Of a DNA stretch of 64,000 bases, positions 1-6,620 are shown piece after piece. The DNA lies in contig CAKTVL010000006.1 in assembly GCA_934623575.1 (NCBI GenBank), positions 1-64,000 on the forward strand, read 5' to 3'. Under the pieces are notes generated by a model. The model saw only the letters and a list, made by a program, of their open reading frames with translations. It was not told the DNA's origin and did not search any database. A program made the position numbers and the translations under genes. Source of the stretch: an uncultured Oscillospiraceae bacterium. GTDB taxonomy: Bacteria > Bacillota > Clostridia > Oscillospirales > Oscillospiraceae. How positions within the stretch are numbered: the first letter of the stretch is position 1; every line of letters begins with the position of its first letter.

Positions 1-83
1 CGGCAGCGCAGATAGCTGTACGCCACCCGGAACACCGTGTCCATATACCGCTCCGCCAGCGGGGTGAACTGTTCGTCAGTCAT
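1..83 (-). CDS. ECF-type RNA polymerase sigma factor, N-terminal fragment
   Basis: Only the first 27 codons lie in the window; the gene runs off the left edge. The start ATG (complement of 81-83) follows an AGGAGG ribosome site (complement of 91-96). The peptide begins MTDEQFTPLAERYMDTVFRV and continues with AYSYLRC, the helix that opens region 2 of extracytoplasmic-function sigma-70 factors. Such factors redirect RNA polymerase to a small regulon, often together with an anti-sigma factor encoded next door, which would lie outside this window. The family call rests on about 27 residues, so the subgroup cannot be named. Confidence 0.7.
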   Translation of the reverse strand, partial: MTDEQFTPLAERYMDTVFRVAYSYLRC

Positions 84-223
84 GGGGGTTCCTCCTTTGT
101 GAGGGTGAAAGGCCTTTCATCTATCATACACCTGCGGAGCAAAAAACGTTTCAAAAAAGCAGAAAAAATGTAGAAAGAAAATAGAAGGAGAATAGAAAGA
201 AAGTGGAAAGAAACAGAAGAAAA
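84..223. other. Intergenic region with a purine-rich tract
   Basis: Between the sigma-factor start and the cysK terminator there is no gene. Positions 141-223 are almost pure A and G on the plus strand, with GAAAG and AGAAG units recurring irregularly. The complement, pyrimidine-rich, continues the U-rich side of the cysK terminator. A TATGAT hexamer (complement of 123-128) could be a -10 for the sigma-factor gene, but no convincing -35 is seen at 17 bp. Confidence 0.5.
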
Positions 224-255
224 GACGAACAGACCTCAAAAGAGGTCCGTTCGTC
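224..255 (-). terminator. Intrinsic terminator of cysK
   Basis: Inverted repeat GACGAAC..GACCTC / GAGGTC..GTTCGTC with a four-base loop. On the minus strand it is followed by TTTTCTTCTG, a U-rich tail, 40 bases after the cysK stop codon. Confidence 0.85.
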
Positions 256-295
256 ATGTTTGTGAGGAGAAAATGGAAGGAAGAAAAACGCAGTA

Positions 296-1228
296 TCAGT
301 CCGCAAACAGCGGGGTGGAGAGGTAACGGTCGCCGGTGTCGGGCAGCAGGACCACGATGGTCTTGCCGGCGTTCTCCGGGCGCTTGGCCAGCTCGATGGC
401 GGCCCACAGGGCGGCACCGGAGGAGATGCCCACCAGCACGCCCTCGCGATGGCCCATCTCCTTGCCCACGGCAAAGGCGTCGTCGTTGTCCACGGGGATG
501 ATCTCGTCGTAGATCTTGGTGTCCAGCACGTCGGGAACGAAGCCCGCGCCGATGCCCTGGATCTTGTGGGAGCCGGCCACGCCGGTGGACAGCACGGCGG
601 AGGTCTTGGGCTCCACGGCCACCACCTTGACGGCGGGGTTCTTTTCCTTCAGGAACCTGCCGGTGCCGGTGATGGTGCCGCCGGTGCCCACGCCGGCCAC
701 GAAGAAGTCCACCTTGCCGTCAGTGTCGGCCCAGATCTCCGGGCCGGTGGTCTCGTAGTGGGCCTTGGGGTTGGCGGGGTTGACGAACTGGCCGGCCACA
801 AAGCTGTTGGGGATCTCCTTGGCCAGCTCGTCGGCCTTGGCGATGGCGCCCTTCATGCCCTTGGCGCCCTCGGTGAGGACCAGCTCGGCGCCGTAGGCCT
901 TCATCAGCTGGCGGCGCTCTACGGACATGGTCTCAGGCATGACGATGATGATGCGGTAGCCGCGGGCGGCGGCCACGGAGGCCAGGCTGATGCCGGTGTT
1001 GCCGGAGGTGGGCTCGATGATGACGGAGCCGGGCTTCAGCAGGCCCTTGGCCTCGGCGTCGTCGATCATGGCCTTGGCAATGCGGTCCTTGACGCTGCCG
1101 GCGGGGTTGAAGTACTCCAGCTTGGCCACGATCTTGGCCTTGAGGTCATGGGCTTTTTCGATATGGGTCAGCTCCAGCAGGGGGGTGCGGCCGATCAGCT
1201 GGTCAGCGGAAGTGTAGATGGTAGACAT
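296..1228 (-). CDS. cysK: Cysteine synthase A (O-acetylserine sulfhydrylase)
   Basis: 310 residues, the normal length for CysK. It makes L-cysteine from O-acetylserine and sulfide in the cytosol using pyridoxal phosphate (PLP). The PLP lysine sits in PAGSVKDR (K47), the substrate loop TSGNTG is at about 74-79, and a glycine-rich phosphate-binding stretch [10 protein letters not shown] lies in the middle third. The start ATG has AAAAGGAGATC upstream. It appears to be a single-gene transcript: a strong promoter at 1435-1463 with a palindrome over the start site, a leader of about 200 bases, and its own terminator. The downstream sigma-factor gene has a separate start. CysM and cystathionine beta-synthase are relatives, but the short length and motif set favour CysK. 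Confidence 0.96.
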   Translation of the reverse strand: MSTIYTSADQLIGRTPLLELTHIEKAHDLKAKIVAKLEYFNPAGSVKDRIAKAMIDDAEAKGLLKPGSVIIEPTSGNTGISLASVAAARGYRIIIVMPETMSVERRQLMKAYGAELVLTEGAKGMKGAIAKADELAKEIPNSFVAGQFVNPANPKAHYETTGPEIWADTDGKVDFFVAGVGTGGTITGTGRFLKEKNPAVKVVAVEPKTSAVLSTGVAGSHKIQGIGAGFVPDVLDTKIYDEIIPVDNDDAFAVGKEMGHREGVLVGISSGAALWAAIELAKRPENAGKTIVVLLPDTGDRYLSTPLFAD

Positions 1229-1336
1229 GGTAATGATCTCCTTTTCAAGACGATTTTAAGATAAGAGTTGTTGATTTTGAGTTGTTGACTGCATCATGGA
1301 AAGACGCAGAACGCTATGGAATACGCACAGAAGAGG

Positions 1337-1381
1337 TCAACATCGTCCGGTCAGGAGAGGGTGGCGCGTGACAGTGGTCAT
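1337..1381 (-). CDS. Candidate 14-residue leader peptide upstream of cysK
   Basis: Within the cysK leader an ATG opens a 14-codon frame, MTTVTRHPLLTGRC followed by TGA. The last sense codon is cysteine. A weak GAGG lies upstream. The TGA overlaps the 5' arm (TGTTGAC) of a possible stem whose 3' arm GTCAACA lies 46 bases further along. A leader peptide ending in Cys before a cysteine-synthesis gene would suit attenuation by cysteinyl-tRNA, but one Cys codon in a 14-codon frame can occur by chance and no terminator is seen after it. Treat as a hypothesis. Confidence 0.25.
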   Translation of the reverse strand: MTTVTRHPLLTGRC

Positions 1382-1410
1382 GTGGATCGCCTCGTTTTCT
1401 GAAAAGTCAA

Positions 1411-1432
1411 CTACCAACTCGGTAGGTTGGTA
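1411..1432. promoter_or_regulatory. Palindromic operator at the cysK transcription start
   Basis: CTACC-N5-GGTAG (1411-1425) overlaps TACCAAC-N7-GTTGGTA (1412-1432). The pair starts 2 bases beyond the -10 element and covers the expected transcription start of cysK, the usual position for a repressor. The CTACC/GGTAG arms resemble sites bound by Rrf2-family regulators such as CymR/IscR, which control cysteine genes in Firmicutes; the regulator itself is not in the window, so its identity is inferred. Confidence 0.6.
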
Positions 1433-1434
1433 CA

Positions 1435-1463
1435 GTTATAACACGGGGAGGGGGATTTGTCAA
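1435..1463 (-). promoter_or_regulatory. cysK promoter
   Basis: On the minus strand: -35 TTGACA (complement of 1458-1463), 17-base spacer, -10 TATAAC (complement of 1435-1440). Transcription should begin near 1428, inside the palindrome at 1411-1432. Confidence 0.85.
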
Positions 1464-1498
1464 CCCTGTTTTTGAAAAAATTTCCGGGCGGAGAAAAG

Positions 1499-1512
1499 TG
1501 ACAATATTGAAA
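1499..1512. promoter_or_regulatory. Candidate BceR-type binding site before the response-regulator gene
   Basis: TGACA-ATAT-TGAAA fits the inverted-repeat pattern TNACA-N4-TGTAA known for BceR-like regulators with one mismatch. A -10 element TATAAT lies at 1548-1553 with a poor -35 (TTGCGG, 1524-1529), which would suit activation from this site. A second copy of the pattern stands before the transporter genes at 3479-3492. Confidence 0.5.
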
Positions 1513-1523
1513 GGGGATGGCTA

Positions 1524-1553
1524 TTGCGGGGAGCGGGCGGGAGAGGGTATAAT
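1524..1553 (+). promoter_or_regulatory. Promoter of the Bce-type two-component genes
   Basis: -10 TATAAT at 1548-1553, 18-base spacer, weak -35 TTGCGG at 1524-1529. The predicted start leaves a leader of about 24 bases to the ATG at 1584. Confidence 0.65.
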
Positions 1554-1583
1554 GGAGAGAAAACGGGAGAGGAGGCAGCGGGC

Positions 1584-2255
1584 ATGTACCGGATATTCAT
1601 TGTGGAGGACGACCGGACCATCGGGACGGAGGTGTGCCGCCTGGCGGAGAGCCGGGGGCTGGAGGCCAGGTGCGCCCGGGACTTCCGGGCGGTGGCGGAG
1701 GAGGCGGCGGAGTTTCAGCCGCACCTCATTATATTGGATATTGCGCTGCCCTGCTTCGACGGGTATCACTGGTGCCGGGAGCTGCGGAAGCAGACCAACG
1801 CGCCTATTCTGTTCCTGTCCTCGGCCAGCGACAACATGAACGTGATCATGGCCATGAACTTCGGCGGGGACGATTTCATCGCCAAGCCCTTTGACGGCGG
1901 GGTGCTGATGGCCAAGGTGCAGGCTATGCTGCGGCGCAGCTATGACATGGGCGCGCCGGCGGTGCTGCGGGAGCGGCGGGGGGCGCAGCTGTCCGCCGAC
2001 GATCAGAAGCTGACGTACCAGGGGCAGACGGTGGAACTGACCAAGAACGAGTACCGCATATTGTCCTGCCTGATGGAGAGCGCCGGGAAGGTGGTCAGCC
2101 GGGAGAAGCTGATGCAGCGGCTGTGGGAGACGGACAGCTTTGTGGACGAGAACACGCTGACCGTCAACGTGAACCGCCTGCGGCGGAAGCTGGCGGGCGC
2201 GGGGCTTATGGACTTTATCGCCACCCGGCACGGGGTGGGATACATCGTGGAGTGA
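1584..2255 (+). CDS. OmpR-family response regulator, BceR-like
   Basis: 223 residues. The receiver domain (1-115) shows the acidic pair D9/D10, the phosphorylated D52 in LDIALP and the K101 switch lysine in KPFDG; a winged-helix DNA-binding domain fills 125-223. I chose the ATG at 1584 because GGAGAGGAGG precedes it and the protein then opens directly with the first receiver strand (MYRIFIVEDD); an upstream in-frame ATG would add 20 unrelated residues. The kinase gene follows after 4 bases and a Bce-type transporter comes next, so it probably responds to cell-wall antibiotics, as BceR does. The sensed compound cannot be read from the sequence. Confidence 0.93.
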   Translation: MYRIFIVEDDRTIGTEVCRLAESRGLEARCARDFRAVAEEAAEFQPHLIILDIALPCFDGYHWCRELRKQTNAPILFLSSASDNMNVIMAMNFGGDDFIAKPFDGGVLMAKVQAMLRRSYDMGAPAVLRERRGAQLSADDQKLTYQGQTVELTKNEYRILSCLMESAGKVVSREKLMQRLWETDSFVDENTLTVNVNRLRRKLAGAGLMDFIATRHGVGYIVE

Positions 2256-2259
2256 GGGT

Positions 2260-3249
2260 ATGGAGCTTCTGAAGGCGTATTTGAAGGAGCATTGGCTGGC
2301 GGTGGCGGCGTTTGCGCTGTTCACGGGGCTGTTTGCGGCGTCCTTTGCCCTGTACGGCCTGCCGCTGGCGGCGGTGGGATATCCGGCGGGGCTGTGCGCG
2401 CTGGCGGGGGCCGGGCTGGGGGCCTGGGACTGCCGGCGCACGGCGCGGCGGCACCGGGAGCTGACGCGGCTGCGGGAGGCCGGGGAGGCCATGCTGCTGG
2501 AGCTGCCGGAGCTGCGCACCGTGGAGGGCGCGGACTGCGCCGTGATCATCGACGCGCTGCGGCAGGAGCTGCGGCAGCAGGCCACGGCGGACGCCGCCCG
2601 GCGGGCGGACATGACGGCCTATTACACGGCGTGGGTGCACCAGATCAAGACACCGCTGGCGGCCATGCGCCTGACACTGCAGGGGCAGGACACGCCGGAG
2701 GGGCGGCGGCTGATGACGGAGCTGGGCCGGGTGGAGCAGTATGTGGACATGGTGCTGACGTATCTGCGGCTGGAAGAGGGCGGCGGCGACTATGTCGTCC
2801 GGACATGCGGCGTGGACGGGGTGATCCGGGCCGCGGTGCGGCGGTTCGCCGGGGAGTTCATCGACCGGCGGGTCACGCTGGAGTACGCGCCGGTGGCGTG
2901 GGAGACGGTGACGGACGGGAAGTGGCTGACCTTCGTGGTGGAGCAGGTGCTGAGCAACGCCCTGAAATACACCGGGCAGGGCGGCACCATACGGATATAC
3001 CGGCAGGGGGAGACGCTGTGCGTCAGCGACAACGGCATGGGCATCACGCCGGAGGACCTGCCGCTGGTGTTCGACATGGGGTATACCGGACAGAACGGGC
3101 GGCGGGACAGGCAGTCCAGCGGCATCGGGCTGTATCTGTGCCGGCGGATCTGCCGGAACCTGCGGCATGACATCGCCATTACGTCCCGGGTGGGGGAGGG
3201 CACAACGGTGCGCATCACCCTGGGGCGGCCGGAGTTTGTGGCGGAGTGA
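2260..3249 (+). CDS. Intramembrane-sensing histidine kinase, BceS-like
   Basis: 329 residues. Two hydrophobic segments (about 12-32 and 36-56) with almost no extracellular loop, then a cytoplasmic linker, the phosphoacceptor H127 in WVHQIKTP, and an ATPase domain with N box (SNALKY), G1 (DNGMG) and G2 (GIGLYL). This short-loop layout is that of BceS/VraS-type kinases, which do not bind the drug themselves but take the signal from the partner ABC transporter. It is cotranscribed with the response regulator 4 bases upstream; the transporter genes start 350 bases downstream from a separate promoter region. Confidence 0.93.
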   Translation: MELLKAYLKEHWLAVAAFALFTGLFAASFALYGLPLAAVGYPAGLCALAGAGLGAWDCRRTARRHRELTRLREAGEAMLLELPELRTVEGADCAVIIDALRQELRQQATADAARRADMTAYYTAWVHQIKTPLAAMRLTLQGQDTPEGRRLMTELGRVEQYVDMVLTYLRLEEGGGDYVVRTCGVDGVIRAAVRRFAGEFIDRRVTLEYAPVAWETVTDGKWLTFVVEQVLSNALKYTGQGGTIRIYRQGETLCVSDNGMGITPEDLPLVFDMGYTGQNGRRDRQSSGIGLYLCRRICRNLRHDIAITSRVGEGTTVRITLGRPEFVAE

Positions 3250-3253
3250 GGGG

Positions 3254-3319
3254 GCGCCCTGCGGGCGCGCACCTCATCCGTCAGCCTGCGGCTGACACCT
3301 TCCCCCCCAAGGGGAAGGC
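3254..3319. repeat. REP-like palindromic element
   Basis: Three successive hairpins: GCGCCC-tgc-GGGCGC, GTCAGCC-tgc-GGCTGAC, and CCTTCCCC..AGGGGAAGG. The order of small palindromes with a CCTCATCCGTCAG opening looks like a dispersed intergenic repeat. It directly follows the kinase stop and may also end that transcript, although no T-run follows. Confidence 0.5.
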
Positions 3320-3385
3320 AAAAGGCGGGCGGATGTACCTAAAGGTACTTGCTGCGCGGCGTGGACATCGGCCCATACGGAGGGA

Positions 3386-3463
3386 ACGGATCGCCACGCA
3401 GTGGAGCGCAGCGGAACAAGTGCCCTTGGGGTACGTCGGGCTGCGCCCTCCTCGCAATGACAG
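3386..3463 (-). repeat. Dispersed CATTGCGA repeat, copy 1
   Basis: Read on the minus strand it starts CTGTCATTGCGA and ends GTGGCGATCCGT. The same ends, with a shorter and different centre, occur on the plus strand at 41945-41988. Two copies sharing ends but not centres suggest a small non-coding repeat family. The rest of the 3250-3600 gap holds only a candidate regulator site and a -10 element. Confidence 0.5.
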
Positions 3464-3478
3464 GGGCGCGGGGAAATG

Positions 3479-3492
3479 TGACAATGGTGTTC
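3479..3492. promoter_or_regulatory. Candidate BceR-type binding site before the transporter genes
   Basis: TGACA-ATGG-TGTTC, with GTGACAAT identical to the site at 1499. A TATACT -10 element lies at 3537-3542 with no good -35. The distance from site to -10 is 9 bases longer than at the upstream operon, close to one helical turn, so the regulator would meet polymerase on nearly the same face of the DNA. Confidence 0.5.
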
Positions 3493-3600
3493 GGGAAGGG
3501 TAAGGGAAAGCGATGGAAGGGGCGCGGGGGACGCGGTATACTGACCATGCTGGGAGCCGGGCGACGGGCCGGAGGCTCCCGAGAAAAAGGAGGTCATGCT

Positions 3601-4365
3601 ATGAGCATTTTGGAGGTCAGCGGGCTGCGGAAGGTGTACACCTCGCGGCTGGGCGGCAGCCGGGTGGAGGCGCTGCGCAGCGTCAGCTTCACGGTGGAGC
3701 AGGGCGAGTATGTGGCCATCATGGGCGAGTCCGGCAGCGGCAAGACCACGCTGCTGAACATCCTGGCGGCGCTGGATGAGCCTACGGCGGGCACGGTGCG
3801 GCTGGACGGCCATGAGCTGGGCAAGATTCGGGAAAAGGACGCGGCGGCCTTCCGCCGTGACAACCTGGGCTTCGTGTTCCAGGAGTTCAACCTGCTGGAT
3901 ACGTTCACACTGGAGGACAATATCTATCTGCCGCTGGTGCTGATGGGAATGTCCTACGAGGATATGCGGGCGCGACTGCTGCCTATTGCCCGGGAGCTGG
4001 GACTGACGGAGCTTTTGAAGAAGTACCCCTATGAGGTCTCCGGCGGGCAGAAGCAGCGGGCGGCAGTGGCCCGGGCCATCATCACCGAGCCAAAGCTGCT
4101 GCTGGCGGATGAGCCTACCGGCGCGCTGGACAGCGGCTCCACCGACGAGCTGCTGCGGCTGTTCGCCGCCATCAACCGGGCAGGGCAGACCATACTGATG
4201 GTGACACACTCCGTGAAGGCCGCCAGCCGGGCGGGACGGGTGCTGTTCATCAAGGACGGGCAGGTGTTCCACCAGCTGTACCGGGGCGAGGACGACGACA
4301 CCCGGTTCTATCAGCGCATCTCCGACACGCTGACCATGCTGCAGTCGGGCGGTGAACCGGCATGA
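3601..4365 (+). CDS. ABC transporter ATP-binding protein, BceA-like
   Basis: 254 residues. Walker A GESGSGKT (42-49), signature SGGQKQR, Walker B LLLADEPTGALD, then the switch histidine region (VTHS). It belongs to the MacB/LolD-like class that powers BceAB-type antimicrobial-peptide detoxification and signalling modules. The start ATG at 3601 follows AAAAAGGAGGTCATGCT and the protein opens MSILEVSGLRKVY, the usual N-terminus; longer upstream frames are repeat DNA. Its stop overlaps the permease start by four bases (ATGA), so the two are translationally coupled. Confidence 0.95.
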   Translation: MSILEVSGLRKVYTSRLGGSRVEALRSVSFTVEQGEYVAIMGESGSGKTTLLNILAALDEPTAGTVRLDGHELGKIREKDAAAFRRDNLGFVFQEFNLLDTFTLEDNIYLPLVLMGMSYEDMRARLLPIARELGLTELLKKYPYEVSGGQKQRAAVARAIITEPKLLLADEPTGALDSGSTDELLRLFAAINRAGQTILMVTHSVKAASRAGRVLFIKDGQVFHQLYRGEDDDTRFYQRISDTLTMLQSGGEPA

Positions 4366-6413
4366 GGGAAAAGACATTATACGCCCGGCTGGCCTGGACG
4401 GGCATGAGAAAAAACAGGCGGCTGTACCTGCCGTATCTGCTCAGCTGCGCCGGGATGGTGCTGATGTTCTACATCCTGATGGGGCTGTCCGGCTCGGAGG
4501 TGCTGGGGCATATGTCCGGCGGGACCAGCAGCGCCATCATACTGCGGCTGGGCACGGTGGTCATCGCCGTGTTTGCGCTGATATTTCTGTTCTATACCCA
4601 CTCGTTCCTCATTCGCCGCCGGGAGAGAGAGTTTGGCCTGTACAACGTGCTGGGTATGGGCAAGGGCAACATCGCCCGCATTCTGCTGTGGGAGACGGCC
4701 ATCACCTACGGGCTGACCACGCTGGCGGGACTGTTTCTGGGCGTGGCGCTGTACAAGCTGGCGGAGCTGTGCATGGTGCGGCTGCTGCAGGTGGGGGTGA
4801 CGTACACGCTGACGGTGTCGGTGGAATCCCTGTGGGAGACGGCGGCGCTGTTTGCGGCCATCCACGCGCTGATACTGCTGGACGGGCTGCGGCAGCTGCA
4901 CGGCGTCAGCGCGGTGGGACTGCTGCGCAGCGAGAGCGTGGGCGAGAAGCCGCCCAGGGCGCAGTGGGTGTTGACGGCGGCGGGGGTGGTGCTGCTGGCC
5001 GGGGCCTACTGGCTGGCGGTGTCCATCAAGGAGCCGCTGGCGGCGCTGCTGTGGTTCTTTGCGGCGGTGATCATGGTGATACTGGCCACCTATCTGCTGT
5101 TTATCAGCGGGTCGGTGACGCTGTGCCGCGGCTTGCAAAGGAACAAAAAATACTACTACCGGCCCCAGCACTTCGTGTCCGTGTCCTCCATGGCCTACCG
5201 CATGAAGCGCAACGGCGCGGGGCTGGCGTCGGTGTGCATTCTGGCCACCATGGTGCTGGTGATGATCTCGTCCACCACCTGCCTGTATGTGGGGCAGGAG
5301 GACGCGGTGAATGCCCGGTATCCCCGCGACCTGTCTGTGAAGGTGTACGGCGACAGGTATCTGCTGGACAGCGAGAAGCTGACACAGGTGCGGCAGGGTG
5401 TGGAGAGCACCATCTTCAACTTCGGCGGCAATGTGTCCAATGTGGAGGAATACCGGACGATCAGCATCAGCGGACTGGTGGACGGCGGGAACATCCGTAC
5501 CGACAGCTCCGGTGCAAGTGTGTCGGACAGCACCCGTGCCGTACAGATACACATCCTGCCGCTGGAGGAGTACAACGCCGCCACGGGGCAGAGCCTGACG
5601 CTGAACGACGGGCAGGTGTATGTGGCGACCCTGCGGACGGAGTTCCACAGTGACACGCTGTCCATCGACGGCGGCATGATCCGCCACGTGATGAAGCGGG
5701 AGATCCCCATGCTGGGCGGCCCGTCGGCGGCGGATATCACGCCGTCCCTGATGGTGGTGGTGCCGGACTTTGAGCAGTTCGTGCCGGCGCTGCAGGACTA
5801 TTTCATGGAGAAGTACCGCAGCTATCCCACGGTGGTGTGGCACTACGCCTTCGACACTGATCTGCCGGAAAACCAGCAGGGTAACATCGACGGAACAACG
5901 CCCAATCTGGAGGACGCGCTGAACGGGTATCTGGCGGGCGTCAGCAGTGACTGGGGCGTGGGCGTCAGCGTGGAGTCCAAGGCCGCCAACCGGGCAGACT
6001 TCTACGGCATGTACGGCGGATTGTTCTTCCTGGGCATCATGCTGAGTATCGTGTTTATCTTCGCGGCGGTGGCTATCCTTTACTATAAGCAGCTGTCGGA
6101 GGGCTATGAGGACCAGAGCCGGTTCGACATCATGCAGAAGGTGGGCATGACCAAGCAGGACATCCGCCGCAGCATCAACAGCCAGCTGCTGACGGTGTTC
6201 TATCTGCCGCTGGTGCTGGCGGGGGTGCACCTGTGCTTCGCCTTCCCGTTCATCCACAAGCTGCTGATCCTGTTCAACCTGGACAACCGGGGGCTGCTGA
6301 TCGGCACCACGGCGGTGAGCTTCGCCATATACGCGGTACTGTACGCGCTGGTGTATAAGCTGACGGGGAACGCCTACTACCACATCGTGGCGGAGGACAC
6401 GGAGCGGCAGTGA
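4362..6413 (+). CDS. ABC transporter permease, BceB-like
   Basis: 683 residues. One membrane helix at about 20-40, further helices to about 300, a large extracytoplasmic domain (about 315-545), then three C-terminal helices. This matches BceB, whose large loop between helices VII and VIII recognises bacitracin-like drugs bound to lipid cell-wall precursors and signals to BceS. IRRREREFGLYNVLGMGK near residue 85 is the conserved first cytoplasmic FtsX-like segment. The start overlaps the ATPase stop. A terminator follows at 6462. The drug specificity is unknown. Confidence 0.92.
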   Translation: MREKTLYARLAWTGMRKNRRLYLPYLLSCAGMVLMFYILMGLSGSEVLGHMSGGTSSAIILRLGTVVIAVFALIFLFYTHSFLIRRREREFGLYNVLGMGKGNIARILLWETAITYGLTTLAGLFLGVALYKLAELCMVRLLQVGVTYTLTVSVESLWETAALFAAIHALILLDGLRQLHGVSAVGLLRSESVGEKPPRAQWVLTAAGVVLLAGAYWLAVSIKEPLAALLWFFAAVIMVILATYLLFISGSVTLCRGLQRNKKYYYRPQHFVSVSSMAYRMKRNGAGLASVCILATMVLVMISSTTCLYVGQEDAVNARYPRDLSVKVYGDRYLLDSEKLTQVRQGVESTIFNFGGNVSNVEEYRTISISGLVDGGNIRTDSSGASVSDSTRAVQIHILPLEEYNAATGQSLTLNDGQVYVATLRTEFHSDTLSIDGGMIRHVMKREIPMLGGPSAADITPSLMVVVPDFEQFVPALQDYFMEKYRSYPTVVWHYAFDTDLPENQQGNIDGTTPNLEDALNGYLAGVSSDWGVGVSVESKAANRADFYGMYGGLFFLGIMLSIVFIFAAVAILYYKQLSEGYEDQSRFDIMQKVGMTKQDIRRSINSQLLTVFYLPLVLAGVHLCFAFPFIHKLLILFNLDNRGLLIGTTAVSFAIYAVLYALVYKLTGNAYYHIVAEDTERQ

Positions 6414-6420
6414 AACCGGA

Positions 6421-6463
6421 GAGGAAGATGCTGCGCAAAAGAAAGTTTTTCGACAAGCTGGAA
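6421..6463 (+). repeat. 43-bp dispersed repeat, copy 1
   Basis: GAGGAAGATGCTGC followed by AAAGAAAGTTTTTCGACAAG and CTG. A near-identical copy with a 2-base indel lies at 11687-11729, at the other end of the YhgE locus, so the two copies bracket 6621-11482. Confidence 0.6.
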
Positions 6464-6487
6464 GAGGCGGGAAACCGCCTCTTTTTT
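6462..6487 (+). terminator. Terminator after the Bce-type transporter
   Basis: AGAGGCGG-gaaa-CCGCCTCT followed by six T; GNRA tetraloop. Confidence 0.88.
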
Positions 6488-6517
6488 GCGCGTTTTGGGC
6501 AGAAATGAGGTTTTGCG

Positions 6518-6547
6518 TGGACAAATGCGGCGGGCATTCTGTATAAT
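6518..6547 (+). promoter_or_regulatory. Promoter of the YhgE/Pip operon
   Basis: -35 TGGACA at 6518-6523, 18-base spacer, -10 TATAAT at 6542-6547. Leader of about 65 bases before the ATG at 6621. Confidence 0.75.
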
Positions 6548-6620
6548 GGTAGGACACGGCTTCGCTTCAGAAGCGAACGATCCTACACAGGGCGCGGAGG
6601 ACCGCGCACAAGGAGGCAGT

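Noticed and set aside
1229-1428. T-box riboswitch before cysK
   Set aside because: The leader lacks the conserved T-box bulge sequence and a terminator/antiterminator pair.
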